This document shows positions 1 to 7,524 of a DNA stretch of 38,519 bases, piece after piece (within the stretch, counting starts at the first letter, position 1; each line of letters starts with the position of its first letter). The notes beneath the pieces were generated by a model that saw only the letters and a list, made by a program, of their open reading frames with translations, had not been told where the DNA came from and searched no databases. The stretch covers positions 1 through 38,519 of the forward strand of contig JAVBLV010000085.1 of the NCBI GenBank assembly GCA_031553195.1, read 5' to 3'. Position numbers and translations under genes: made by a program. The DNA is from JAVBLV01 sp031553195 (GTDB taxonomy: Bacteria > Bacteroidota > Bacteroidia > Bacteroidales > P3).

Positions 1-204
1 TCTTCCAATTCACGCCCCTTGGCATCATCGAAGTCTAATATCTGTTGTCCTTCATGGGTATGCATCCAAAAAAGTGCTTCCTCGCACAAAACTTCTGCAT
101 CTTCATCTGAAAGAGCGGTACCGAAGTTCCTTACCTCTTTGGGCTTTGCTTACCACCACTACGCTGATAGTGCCAGACCTGTTCTTTTTCTTGCGTACAA
201 ACAT
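1..204 (-). pseudogene. IS1634-type transposase, N-terminal fragment, frameshifted
   Basis: Read on the minus strand from an ATG at 204-202, the frame gives MFVRKKKNRSGT followed by SVVVVSKA, the typical start of Bacteroidetes IS1634-family transposases. At the C-run opposite 141-143 the frame is lost. In the next frame the protein resumes as KEVRNFGTALSDEDAEVL, then HTHEGQQILDFDDAKGRELEE (in two parts, HTHEGQQILDFD and DAKGRELEE), to the window edge. Removing one C would restore the frame, and a few residues also seem missing at the junction relative to family members as I remember them. The rest of the element lies outside the window. Two copies of GTCACCC at 234-240 and 244-250 are near where the IS end should be, but I could not define the terminal inverted repeat. 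Confidence 0.7.
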
Positions 205-356
205 GGCATAAAGATACGGATTTCCCGGCTTGCGTCACCCAAAGTCACCCATTTTCATCTGCTATATTGTTGATAATCAAATGTGCCATCAACATGGCGA
301 AGAAAAGTGATGAAGTCAGGACGCCTTCTTTAACTAAAGGATTGAATTATCGAATT

Positions 357-467
357 ATTGAATAAGATGGTGTATAGTTTATGGCTTAAAGTTTAATGTT
401 GTGTAATTCCTCATTACTAACTACTCGTTGCTAATTTTCCTTTTAACTTTAGAAACCTTTAAGCGTT
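357..467. repeat. Dispersed intergenic repeat, copy 1 (with 21236-21331)
   Basis: The first 40 bases (357-396) match 21236-21275 with one mismatch. The next 70 bases align more loosely, with small gaps (shared pieces include TTCCTC, GCTAATT, TAACTTTA and AAACGTTA-like ends). This copy runs into the last codons of dxs. The stretch 205-356 between the transposase fragment and this repeat shows nothing else that I can identify. Confidence 0.75.
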
Positions 468-2348
468 ATGAGCGCTCATCGCTTTTACCGTTCTTATAAT
501 GGTATCCACATCTATTTCGCATTCGCGGTATAAATCATTTAAACAGCCATGTTCAATAAACCGGTCGGGAATTCCTAATGTCTTCACATGAATATTATAT
601 CTGTTTTCATTCATAAATTCCAGAACGGCGTCGCCCAAACCGCCTTTAAGTACTCCGTCTTCCAAGGTGATAATCTTTTTATAAGTATTGAACACTTCAT
701 GTAATAGTTCCGTATCAAGGGGTTTTAAAAATCGCATATCATACACGGCAATTTCTATTCCTAAAGCGCTTAAAATATCCGACGCTTGTAATGCCATGTT
801 GCCGATGTATCCTAATGATAAGATAGCTATATCTTTTCCATTCCGGATTTGCCGGCCTTTTCCGGATTCCAGTTTTTTAAAGTGCGTTTTCCAGTGGATC
901 ATATTTCCTCTTCCTCTGGGATACCTTATAACATAAGTGCCGGCTCCCTCCAACTGGCTTGTGTACATCATATTTCGCAATTCTTCCTCGTTTAGAGGAG
1001 AACAAATAGTTAGATTGGGAATAGGCCGGAAAAAAGCCAAATCGAAAACGCCTTGATGAGTGGTCCCGTCTTCGCCGACCAATCCGCCGCGATCCAAACA
1101 AAAAACAACCGGCAGTTTTTGTAAAGCAACATCATGAATCACCTGGTCGTAGGCTCTTTGCATAAAAGAGGAGTAAATATTGCAAAAGGGAATCATTCCT
1201 TGGGCGGCCAAGCCTGCGGCAAAAGTAACGGCATGTTGTTCGGCAATACCCACGTCAAATGCGCGTTCAGGCATTTTTCCCATCATCAAATTCAAAGAAC
1301 AACCGGAAGGCATTGCCGGCGTAATTCCTACAATTTGCTTATTTTTCTCCGCCAACTCAATAAGCGTATGGCCAAAAACGTCTTGAAATTTTGGAGGGAC
1401 ATTTTTTTCTTTTTCGGGATGAATAATTTCTCCCGTATCAGGGTTGAATAAACCCGGAGCATGGTATTTAACCGGATTCTCTTCTGCTTTTTCCAACCCT
1501 TTTCCCTTTTTAGTAATAATGTGAAGCAGTTTAGGACCGGAGATTTTCTTTAAATCCGTCAGTACCTGAACCAAATTTTCCACATCATGTCCATTAATCG
1601 GTCCGAAATACCGGAAATTTAAAGATTCAAAAAGATTACTCCTGTTTAATAGCGTGGATTTTGTGGCATATAGCACCTTTTTTACAAAATTCTTATGGGT
1701 TTGGTATCGATTGGTATTCCCTCCCAATAGATTCCAGACTCTATTTTTCAACCGATTGTATGCAGGGGAGGTCGTTATTTCGGTAAGATAGTTGCTTAGC
1801 GCGCCTACGTTCTTATCAATAGCGATACCATTGTCGTTAAGAATAACTAATATATTAGCATTGGCCACTCCTGCATGATTCAACGCTTCGAAAGCCATGC
1901 CGGCAGTCATCGAGCCATCGCCGATAACCGCAATATGTTGTCGTTTTGTATTTCCCTGCAAGGAAGAGGCCACCGCCATTCCCAAAGCCGCCGAAATAGA
2001 CGTTGAGGAGTGTCCCGTTCCAAACGCGTCGTATTCGCTTTCGGACATTTTAGGAAATCCGCTGATTCCCTTATAAGTACGTATTGTATGAAATCGCTTC
2101 TTTCTTCCGGTTAATATTTTATGGGCATACGCCTGATGCCCGACATCCCAAATCAGTTTGTCGTCAGGCGTTTTGAAAACATAGTGTAAAGCCGTAGCCA
2201 GTTCCACAGTGCCTAAACTGGAACCTAAATGTCCGGGATTATTAGCCAGCGATCCAATAATAAATTCTCTGATTTCCTTACAAATTGTAGGCAGATCAGA
2301 GGGGTTTAATTTACGTAAGTCAATAGGCGAGTTTACTTGTTCGAGCAT
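459..2348 (-). CDS. dxs: 1-deoxy-D-xylulose-5-phosphate synthase
   Basis: Condenses pyruvate and glyceraldehyde 3-phosphate to 1-deoxy-D-xylulose 5-phosphate, the first step of the MEP isoprenoid pathway and also a thiamine/pyridoxal precursor; cytoplasmic, thiamine-diphosphate dependent. At 629 residues it has normal length. Visible are NNPGHLGSSLG (37-46), GTGHSSTS (110-117), the ThDP/Mg motif GDGSMTAG (143-150) with the following EALNHAG, RYFGPINGHD (246-255), YHAPG (295-299), the catalytic-glutamate segment GIAEQHAVTFAAG (Glu370) and DRGGLVGEDGTTHQG further on. No key residue is missing. The start is supported by a TAnnTTTG box about 18 bases upstream. The gene is followed by an IS fragment and preceded by a repeat-rich spacer, so it is probably transcribed alone. 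Confidence 0.97.
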   Translation of the reverse strand: MLEQVNSPIDLRKLNPSDLPTICKEIREFIIGSLANNPGHLGSSLGTVELATALHYVFKTPDDKLIWDVGHQAYAHKILTGRKKRFHTIRTYKGISGFPKMSESEYDAFGTGHSSTSISAALGMAVASSLQGNTKRQHIAVIGDGSMTAGMAFEALNHAGVANANILVILNDNGIAIDKNVGALSNYLTEITTSPAYNRLKNRVWNLLGGNTNRYQTHKNFVKKVLYATKSTLLNRSNLFESLNFRYFGPINGHDVENLVQVLTDLKKISGPKLLHIITKKGKGLEKAEENPVKYHAPGLFNPDTGEIIHPEKEKNVPPKFQDVFGHTLIELAEKNKQIVGITPAMPSGCSLNLMMGKMPERAFDVGIAEQHAVTFAAGLAAQGMIPFCNIYSSFMQRAYDQVIHDVALQKLPVVFCLDRGGLVGEDGTTHQGVFDLAFFRPIPNLTICSPLNEEELRNMMYTSQLEGAGTYVIRYPRGRGNMIHWKTHFKKLESGKGRQIRNGKDIAILSLGYIGNMALQASDILSALGIEIAVYDMRFLKPLDTELLHEVFNTYKKIITLEDGVLKGGLGDAVLEFMNENRYNIHVKTLGIPDRFIEHGCLNDLYRECEIDVDTIIRTVKAMSAHNA

Positions 2349-2365
2349 TTCGTAAACGATTTTTG

Positions 2366-2373
2366 CAAATGTA
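2366..2373 (-). promoter_or_regulatory. -7 box (TACATTTG) for dxs
   Basis: Matches the Bacteroidetes sigma-ABfr -7 consensus TAnnTTTG, 17 bases upstream of the dxs ATG, implying a very short leader. No clear -33 TTTG box is seen. Confidence 0.5.
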
Positions 2374-2445
2374 CCTAAAAAAACGAAAGCGAGAAAATTA
2401 TAGTATATATTGCAAAAACTTGAATGTAATGACCGGAAATAATAT

Positions 2446-2510
2446 CTAGAGTTTTAATCGCAACTGCAGTTTAAATTCCTGTTTTGAATGTCCTTGTATT
2501 CCTGCTAAGC
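2446..2510 (-). pseudogene. Remnant of the 3' end of a helix-hairpin-helix/barrel gene
   Basis: The minus-strand frame ending at TAG (2448-2446) reads LAGIQGHSKQEFKLQLRLKL. The intact gene at 4343-6415 ends in DEIQGHSKQEIKLQLRLKF. Sixteen of the last 18 residues agree (only the I/F and final F/L positions differ), and the DNA is clearly similar too. Upstream of this stretch no related reading frame is left. It is most simply a decayed duplicate of the end of that gene. Confidence 0.65.
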
Positions 2511-2613
2511 GTAATTACAATTGAAATATAACCGAATTTGCATTGTATTCTACGCAATTACAAACTTAGCGTTAACGATCTCATGAACACCTTTAAAATT
2601 TAAACATGCCGTG

Positions 2614-2676
2614 AGTAATTACTTAGTGTTGTGAGAGGCATGGCAAATAACCTCAACCGCCTACTAATAATTTCCA
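2614..2676. repeat. Short dispersed hairpin repeat, copy B
   Basis: Aligns with 4216-4282: both share ACTTAGTGTT/GCTTAGTGTT, a G-rich arm, GGCAAATAA/TGCAAATGA and the block CGCCTACTAATAATTTC. A shorter partial copy (GCAATTACAAACTTAGCGTT) lies at 2553-2576. Like copy A, it sits directly 3' of a minus-strand gene. Confidence 0.65.
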
Positions 2677-2686
2677 TCCCCACAGG

Positions 2687-2734
2687 GGAATTCCAAGCTA
2701 TTTAAGTTATTTTGGCTTAAATAGTTTGGAATCC
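2687..2734 (-). terminator. Imperfect long hairpin 3' of the lipoprotein/membrane-protein unit
   Basis: Inner arms CTATTTAAG (2698-2706) and CTTAAATAG (2716-2724) are perfect. They extend outward through GGAATTCCAA and TTTGGAATCC with one bulge and one mismatch, giving about 19 pairs around a 9-base loop. It starts seven bases past the stop of the minus-strand gene ending at 2741, as expected for a terminator, although there is no long T-run. Confidence 0.55.
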
Positions 2735-2740
2735 ATTCGC

Positions 2741-3079
2741 TTATTCGAGATTGTACTTTCTAATATACCGCTTCATCAATACCCAATGAAGAATTGAAAA
2801 ATATATCAGGCCTATTAATATGGAACCTATCAGAAAATTATGGCAAATCCAGTTCCAACTGATCTCTCCTAAAAAAAACTGAGAAATTATGTATGCTGCC
2901 AGAAGAATCAAACCAATAAAAAAAGTTTTTCTATTCCCTCTCATCCTTTGTAACGCTTTTTTAATAGGTATTTTTCTTTTCACATACGTCTTGTAATCAA
3001 AAATATTGACAATTGTAATCAATAAGAAAAAGAGCATGAGGATATAAAAAGGCACAGTATTAGAAAAAAGAGTTTGCAT
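2741..3079 (-). CDS. Small three-helix membrane protein of unknown function
   Basis: I do not recognise a family. From the ATG at 3079-3077 the product has 112 residues, with three hydrophobic segments: FYILMLFFLLITIVN near the N-terminus, FFIGLILLAAYIISQFFL in the middle and FLIGSILIGLIYFSILHWVL near the end, joined by Lys/Arg-rich loops (KRKIPIKKALQRMRGNRK). The frame is open upstream to 3163, but that start would overlap the preceding lipoprotein gene by 77 bases. The chosen start lies 7 bases after that gene's stop, with a purine-rich GGAAATTAAA before it. The tight spacing indicates co-transcription with the lipoprotein gene, and a joint function, perhaps as a membrane partner or immunity-like protein, is only an inference. 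Confidence 0.7.
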   Translation of the reverse strand: MQTLFSNTVPFYILMLFFLLITIVNIFDYKTYVKRKIPIKKALQRMRGNRKTFFIGLILLAAYIISQFFLGEISWNWICHNFLIGSILIGLIYFSILHWVLMKRYIRKYNLE

Positions 3080-3086
3080 GCTGTAT

Positions 3087-4016
3087 TTAATTTCCGTATT
3101 TATATTGGCAAAGCTCCATAGCTGTTTTATAACTTTGGTGGGCAGAATAAACAGCATAAGCATAAGCGCCCGAATATCCTAGCGCACATGCAGCAATAGC
3201 CCAGGGCACTACGAATGAACCGCAGCTAGCCAATCCAATTGTATATGATGTTGATGCGATTGCTAATTCTGCCGTTATAGCATACCCTGCACTATTTTGG
3301 CAGTCCTTTAATGCCCCAGCACCGGATGGCAGTTTGGTGTTGGGAAGTTTAATCCCTTTGCCATAATGAACAATGGATGTAAAAAAAGCGGTTTCAAGCG
3401 CCATTTGCACATCTTTTTCTTCCATTCCCAACAAAACAGGAAATTCTTTATAAAGTCCCTCCATGTGTTCCTTTATTCGAGAACTGTGCGCCATTATAAT
3501 CTGCATAGGAATATCGTATTTTTCACCATTAAGCTCCATATAATCATCACCATGCTTCCATTCGCAATGGATAAGAGGCGCTACCTTTTCGTACATTAGG
3601 CTAGCTTTTTCATATTCTCCCTTTTGCAGATACTCCGTTAATAATTTAAAGTCCTCCTCAAAGTTTTCAATTCCAAACATGGCAGAAATTTCCTCAGGAG
3701 ACATGTTTTCAATCCGTTCTTGGAAACAACCGAAAAAATAATTTAATTCTTCTTCAATGGCCGTTAAGTCCGGAGCCAAAGCAAACTCGTAAATATCCAA
3801 TCCAAAGCGCTCCTTACATTCCGACATCCTTGCTTCCAATTGAAAGTTCTCTACCCACAACAAAGAATCTTTACCAAATTTAGGCTTAAGATTTTGTGTA
3901 TATGAATTGTTCTTTGATAAAAGATTCTCGTCTTTGGCACATGTCCAAAACAGAGTTCCACCCGCCAAAATAAGGCCAGCCACAATGGCTGCATAAATTT
4001 TTCTTTTCATTTTCAT
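3087..4016 (-). CDS. Lipoprotein with hydrophobic four-cysteine C-terminal domain, unknown function
   Basis: No known family recognised. The 309-residue product starts with a basic stretch and a hydrophobic helix ending in GGTLFWTC, giving a plausible lipidated Cys26 followed by AKDEN. The lipobox is not ideal. Residues about 50-230 are acidic, helical and soluble-looking. Residues 239-303 are very different: Ala/Ser/Tyr/Gly-rich and hydrophobic, with cysteines at 239, 265, 277 and 303, spaced symmetrically 26-12-26. This tail resembles in general character glycine/alanine-rich membrane-active peptides, but I see no specific match. A TATATTTG box lies 20 bases upstream. It heads a two-gene unit with the three-helix protein. 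A second possible ATG is two codons downstream. Confidence 0.8.
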   Translation of the reverse strand: MKMKRKIYAAIVAGLILAGGTLFWTCAKDENLLSKNNSYTQNLKPKFGKDSLLWVENFQLEARMSECKERFGLDIYEFALAPDLTAIEEELNYFFGCFQERIENMSPEEISAMFGIENFEEDFKLLTEYLQKGEYEKASLMYEKVAPLIHCEWKHGDDYMELNGEKYDIPMQIIMAHSSRIKEHMEGLYKEFPVLLGMEEKDVQMALETAFFTSIVHYGKGIKLPNTKLPSGAGALKDCQNSAGYAITAELAIASTSYTIGLASCGSFVVPWAIAACALGYSGAYAYAVYSAHQSYKTAMELCQYKYGN

Positions 4017-4036
4017 TTTTTTAAATTGATAATTTG

Positions 4037-4044
4037 CAAATATA
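4037..4044 (-). promoter_or_regulatory. -7 box (TATATTTG) for the lipoprotein gene
   Basis: Exact TAnnTTTG match on the minus strand, 20 bases before the ATG at 4016. A -33 box is not evident. Confidence 0.5.
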
Positions 4045-4215
4045 CATTTTTTCTCCGCTGAGAGGCTAAATTCAAAAAGTTTTTTTTTAACGCTAAATTA
4101 TTCATCTATCTATCTGAGATTGAATGCAAATATTCAATTCTAAAAGACAAATGAGTAGTACCTTTTTGAACCTCTTCGAAACTTTTCTGAATTTATAATT
4201 CAGACATCATATATA

Positions 4216-4282
4216 AAGCAATTACAAATTGCTTAGTGTTGCGGGCGGCAATGCAAATGACCGCTCGCCTACTAATAATTTC
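4216..4282. repeat. Short dispersed hairpin repeat, copy A
   Basis: Contains two hairpins. The first is AAGCAATT (4216-4223) with AATTGCTT (4227-4234), perfect, with a 3-base loop. The second is GCGGGCGG (4241-4248) with CCGCTCGC (4261-4268), one mismatch (a G-T pair), with a 12-base loop. It is similar to 2614-2676 and partly to 2553-2576. It lies 3' of the minus-strand gene ending at 4343. Confidence 0.7.
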
Positions 4283-4342
4283 GAGCTATGCAGGGGGGGG
4301 AATCTCTTTCCATAAAAACAAGTTTATTTTTATAGTGAGAAA

Positions 4343-6415
4343 TTAAAATTTTAGCCGTAACTGTAATTTGATTTCCTGCTTTGAATGTCCTTGTATTTCA
4401 TCAAGTCCACTGCCAATAATATCTTTTTCGGGATAATACCATATGGAATAACGAACACCTATAAGATAATTTTTCCATATTTTGAGGTTTGCCATAACGT
4501 AAAATCTTGATCCCTTGTAATTATATGAAGGAGAAGACGATTCATGTAAAAAATCTCTTTCATAAGCATACAATCTGTTGTCATATTCCTCTGCATTGAA
4601 AAGGGCATAACGAAGAGCGATATTTAAAGGGAATTCGGGCGGATTATAGATTACGTCTTGGGATATTAAAAATCCCTTACTTGTCGGATTATTTCCCGAT
4701 TTACAAAAATTGAACTCTATTCTTGAGTTAAATAGCCACTGGTTTTCTGTTTGATAACTTATATTCCATTGAAAACTTTGCTTTTTCTGAAAGTCTGTAT
4801 ATAGGATCGGAATACCTTCTTCTGACGTGTTGCCCAAACTGTTTTTGTAACGATATTGAATAGATGTATTAATCTGTTTATCCAGCTCTTTTGAAAGCGT
4901 TAAACGGTACTCTTCCCCATGCGAGGGACTGTTTACCTGATAGCGAAGCCATGGGAATGAAAAAATATCCGCAAAAGCAGTCATTTGAATGTGACCGGGT
5001 AACAGAACTTTAAAAATGGATAAAACTCCTTTCTCATTGGATGAATTTGAATTTTGTCTGATCGGGGAGGCTTGTAAATTTTGGTAACCGGTAGCATAAT
5101 TTCGGTATAAAACATTTAAAGAAATATTATCCTGTAGCAGATACTGTAATCCTCCCAATCCGGCAAAAGCTCCCGATTGAGAATAAGATAATTCCCCAAA
5201 TAAACTGACTTTTCGAATCAACGCCTTAAAATCAACGCCCGCATTATAATTTTCTCTCCCTCGAAAATAATATAAATTATATAAATGAGATTCCGGCTGT
5301 AAATCGGCGGAGAACATCATTTTATAAGCGGTAACTCCTAATTGCAGATAACGCGTTCGATGTTGTAAATTAGCGCCAAATAGCGTTTCGGCGAGCGCAT
5401 GTTTATTTTCCAATTCTTTGGACGTTCTATGATAGCCTGTATTTTGAATAGACTGAACTTGAATTGCCTTTCCGTTCTTGTTCACTATTGTTACGCTTGC
5501 GTCCCTCTCAACCGAAGAATAGAATCCGGTAACGGATATCTTTCCGAAACTTAAACTACTTGCTATTCCTTGTAAGTAACCATATTCTGCGAGGGTTCCG
5601 GCCGGTTTTATCAGTTGTCCGCTTTTTCTGCAGTTGCCGTCAATAGGCATGCTATAGCCAAAACCCGTCCATAAAGTTAACCCTTGCCCGAATTGTAAAT
5701 CATAATTTCCAATAATTATTCTCTTTACCACCGAAAGATCATTTACCATCAAAGAAAATGAAAGAAAGTCAACCGTTTTTTGAGAACCTGAAAAAAATTC
5801 TTCGCCGGCATCTTTATCAGCCCCCATTCTAAGTTTAATTTTGTCCTGAAAATGAAACTCATAATTCAAATAACTTCGAAACGGGCTTCCTAAATAACGC
5901 GTTGCAGATTTTTCTGTTTCCAAAACTTCGGTATATCCTTTTTGCTTTTCAACGATTGTTTTATATCCATATGTAACCGTATGTTTTCCATATTTCCATA
6001 GTCGATTGAAGCGAAAAGGCTTTTTCAAAACAACAGGTTTCGTGCAAACAAAAGGCAAAATCAGCTCTATGATTTGTGGAGAAAACCCGTTTATGAATTG
6101 CAATTCGTAAACAGACGCCATAGATCCATTTTGAGAAATATATGATATCAAGGCTTGTATTTGGAACTCCGTTAGAAAAAACAAACGAGAAAGATCCTCT
6201 GCATTTGTATCATTCAGGTTTACAGGATTTTCATGATAGTATTCCAGCGTTTCCAGTATTTCTGGGAACTCTTCTTCGTTTTCCGAGAAGGCTTGTTCCA
6301 ATTGTTCTCTATAATGTTCTACCACAAATGGAGGCTGTTCTCTTTGTCCCAAACAGGATAAATAGCTTGTCCATAAGATTATTTGAATTGAACAAAATCG
6401 AATTACACGACTCAT
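4343..6415 (-). CDS. Helix-hairpin-helix protein with outer-membrane beta-barrel-like body
   Basis: The 690-residue product begins with a signal peptide (MSRVIRFCSIQIILWTSYLS). An N-terminal region of roughly residues 35-125 contains a ComEA-like helix-hairpin-helix: NLNDTNAEDLSRLFFLTEFQ followed by a second copy-like segment with ELQFINGFSPQIIELI. The rest is rich in alternating, aromatic beta-strand sequence (for example LRMGADKDAGEEFF, GNYDLQFGQGLTLWTGFGY) and ends in LQLRLKF. A terminal phenylalanine after alternating residues is typical of proteins folded into the outer membrane by BAM. Related Bacteroidetes proteins are known only as helix-hairpin-helix domain proteins. Whether the HHH part binds DNA in the periplasm is not shown. 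A decayed copy of its 3' end lies at 2446-2510. Confidence 0.85.
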   Translation of the reverse strand: MSRVIRFCSIQIILWTSYLSCLGQREQPPFVVEHYREQLEQAFSENEEEFPEILETLEYYHENPVNLNDTNAEDLSRLFFLTEFQIQALISYISQNGSMASVYELQFINGFSPQIIELILPFVCTKPVVLKKPFRFNRLWKYGKHTVTYGYKTIVEKQKGYTEVLETEKSATRYLGSPFRSYLNYEFHFQDKIKLRMGADKDAGEEFFSGSQKTVDFLSFSLMVNDLSVVKRIIIGNYDLQFGQGLTLWTGFGYSMPIDGNCRKSGQLIKPAGTLAEYGYLQGIASSLSFGKISVTGFYSSVERDASVTIVNKNGKAIQVQSIQNTGYHRTSKELENKHALAETLFGANLQHRTRYLQLGVTAYKMMFSADLQPESHLYNLYYFRGRENYNAGVDFKALIRKVSLFGELSYSQSGAFAGLGGLQYLLQDNISLNVLYRNYATGYQNLQASPIRQNSNSSNEKGVLSIFKVLLPGHIQMTAFADIFSFPWLRYQVNSPSHGEEYRLTLSKELDKQINTSIQYRYKNSLGNTSEEGIPILYTDFQKKQSFQWNISYQTENQWLFNSRIEFNFCKSGNNPTSKGFLISQDVIYNPPEFPLNIALRYALFNAEEYDNRLYAYERDFLHESSSPSYNYKGSRFYVMANLKIWKNYLIGVRYSIWYYPEKDIIGSGLDEIQGHSKQEIKLQLRLKF

Positions 6416-6560
6416 AGCTAATACAATGAAAATGCGCGTCTGTTTTTATTATCGTTCGACAACTGATAAGAAGTAAAGAAATTAAAATAGTTTATGCTTT
6501 AAGCATAGCATCTTTGTTACGATATCCTAACCCTAGTAAGTGTTTAAAATAGCCGTTTCT

Positions 6561-6594
6561 ATTTCTCAAAATCTTTTCCATAAAAATTTAAACA
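6561..6594. repeat. Short dispersed AT-rich repeat, copy 1 (with 31011-31048)
   Basis: The stretch CTCAAAATCTTTTCCATAAA, followed by AATTTAAACA, recurs at 31017-31047 with two or three differences. Both copies lie 3' of a minus-strand gene. The intervening part of 6416-6656 also has a near-perfect palindrome TATGCTTTAAGCATA at 6493-6507. Confidence 0.5.
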
Positions 6595-6656
6595 GTCACG
6601 TAGATAGTACTGAGAATGTCCATCCAGCTTAATATAATTAACGTCAAATTATTAGA

Positions 6657-7478
6657 TCAAAATTTATATTCTGCCGAGAGTTGGGGAGAAAGTCCTAAGA
6701 TTGAGTGAAAAGCGGATGCAATATCTAATTTCCACTTCCCAAATTGTATACCGGTTCCAAAAGAATAAATTACCGGATCGGTAGCCAATCCTATCCGCAG
6801 ACAAATTGCAGGAATGAAAAAATATTCTAACCCAAATTTTAAACACTCATTGGCTTGGATGTTTTTTTCTATTTCGAAAACTCCGGTTAATTTTTCGCCA
6901 AAAGAGTATTGTACGCCTATTTGCACAATAGCAGGAATACGTTCGTCCTGATAATCGCTCCTTTTTATAGATATCGGATTAAACGCATGAAACCCGAATT
7001 TTACGGATTTTGAAAGCATATACTGAATTCCGCATTCAAACGTAAAGTAATGGCTGTTCAGGTAGTTTTCTTGATTAATATATGAAAATAGATAGTCCAA
7101 CTGTAGGCCTATTGAAAAGTTCTCGCCAAATTTACGAGCATAAGCCAGTCCGGTTTTTTGTTCGCTATATTCGCTAAAGCCAAAATGCTGATAATGTATT
7201 CCGAATGCATCATTTTTTGAAACCGGAATGGCGCAACCTATCGCCTTGCTACTTAGCTCAGACATCAGGAACTCATTACAAAAGGATATTCCGACTGTAA
7301 TTTTTTCTTGTTGACTCAAAGCCGCCTGATTGGTCATTGCCGACCAAAAATCATTAAGCGTGGCAGAGGCTTTTCCTAAAGCAGCGCCTCTGCCGCTCAG
7401 TGTACTTCCGTCGAATTGAGCGATACACTTGAATGAGAGCATACACAAAAGAACCGGAATAAACTTTAATTTTCCCAT
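6657..7478 (-). CDS. PorV/PorQ-like outer-membrane beta-barrel protein
   Basis: The 273-residue product has a signal peptide ending in FKCIAQ and then FDGSTLSGRGAALGKASAT and the motif FWSAMTNQAALS, the N-terminal pattern (unusual Gly-rich turn, then an asparagine-proline/alanine segment) seen in the PorV/PorQ/FadL-like barrels of Bacteroidetes. The rest alternates polar and hydrophobic residues and ends in SAEYKF, a C-terminal phenylalanine. It is somewhat shorter than PorV or PorQ, so I call the superfamily, not the gene. It starts 46 bases after the T9SS cargo gene on the same strand and is probably in one operon with it. A role in holding or shuttling that cargo is inference. Confidence 0.7.
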   Translation of the reverse strand: MGKLKFIPVLLCMLSFKCIAQFDGSTLSGRGAALGKASATLNDFWSAMTNQAALSQQEKITVGISFCNEFLMSELSSKAIGCAIPVSKNDAFGIHYQHFGFSEYSEQKTGLAYARKFGENFSIGLQLDYLFSYINQENYLNSHYFTFECGIQYMLSKSVKFGFHAFNPISIKRSDYQDERIPAIVQIGVQYSFGEKLTGVFEIEKNIQANECLKFGLEYFFIPAICLRIGLATDPVIYSFGTGIQFGKWKLDIASAFHSILGLSPQLSAEYKF

Positions 7479-7524
7479 GAATGTGAAAAATCAGATCCAA
7501 TCTTTTGAATGGGATGCGTTATTT

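Larger units (their letters stand above)
2349..2740. other. Gene-free spacer of 392 bp between dxs and the small membrane protein
   Basis: The spacer holds the dxs promoter box, the helix-hairpin-helix gene remnant (2446-2510), partial repeat copies (around 2509-2520 and 2553-2576), a fuller repeat copy (2614-2676) and a hairpin next to the neighbouring gene (2687-2734). I see no further open reading frame with recognisable content. Confidence 0.7.
4017..4342. other. Gene-free spacer of 326 bp
   Basis: Holds the lipoprotein promoter box at its left end, an inverted repeat ATTGAAT/ATTCAAT around 4122-4143, the hairpin repeat copy A (4216-4282) and a run of eight Gs near 4293. No reading frame with recognisable content. 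Confidence 0.7.

Noticed and set aside
19..273. 84-codon plus-strand frame at the left edge
   Set aside because: It is antisense to the IS1634-type transposase fragment, whose protein similarity is recognisable; the plus-strand product is not.
3080..3163. Upstream 28 codons of the small three-helix protein's frame
   Set aside because: They would overlap the lipoprotein gene by 77 bases, and the internal ATG at 3079 sits right behind its stop.
3087..3300. Assignment of the lipoprotein tail to a known bacteriocin family such as halocin C8-like
   Set aside because: General hydrophobic, cysteine-bearing character is similar, but cysteine number and spacing differ and no specific motif matches.
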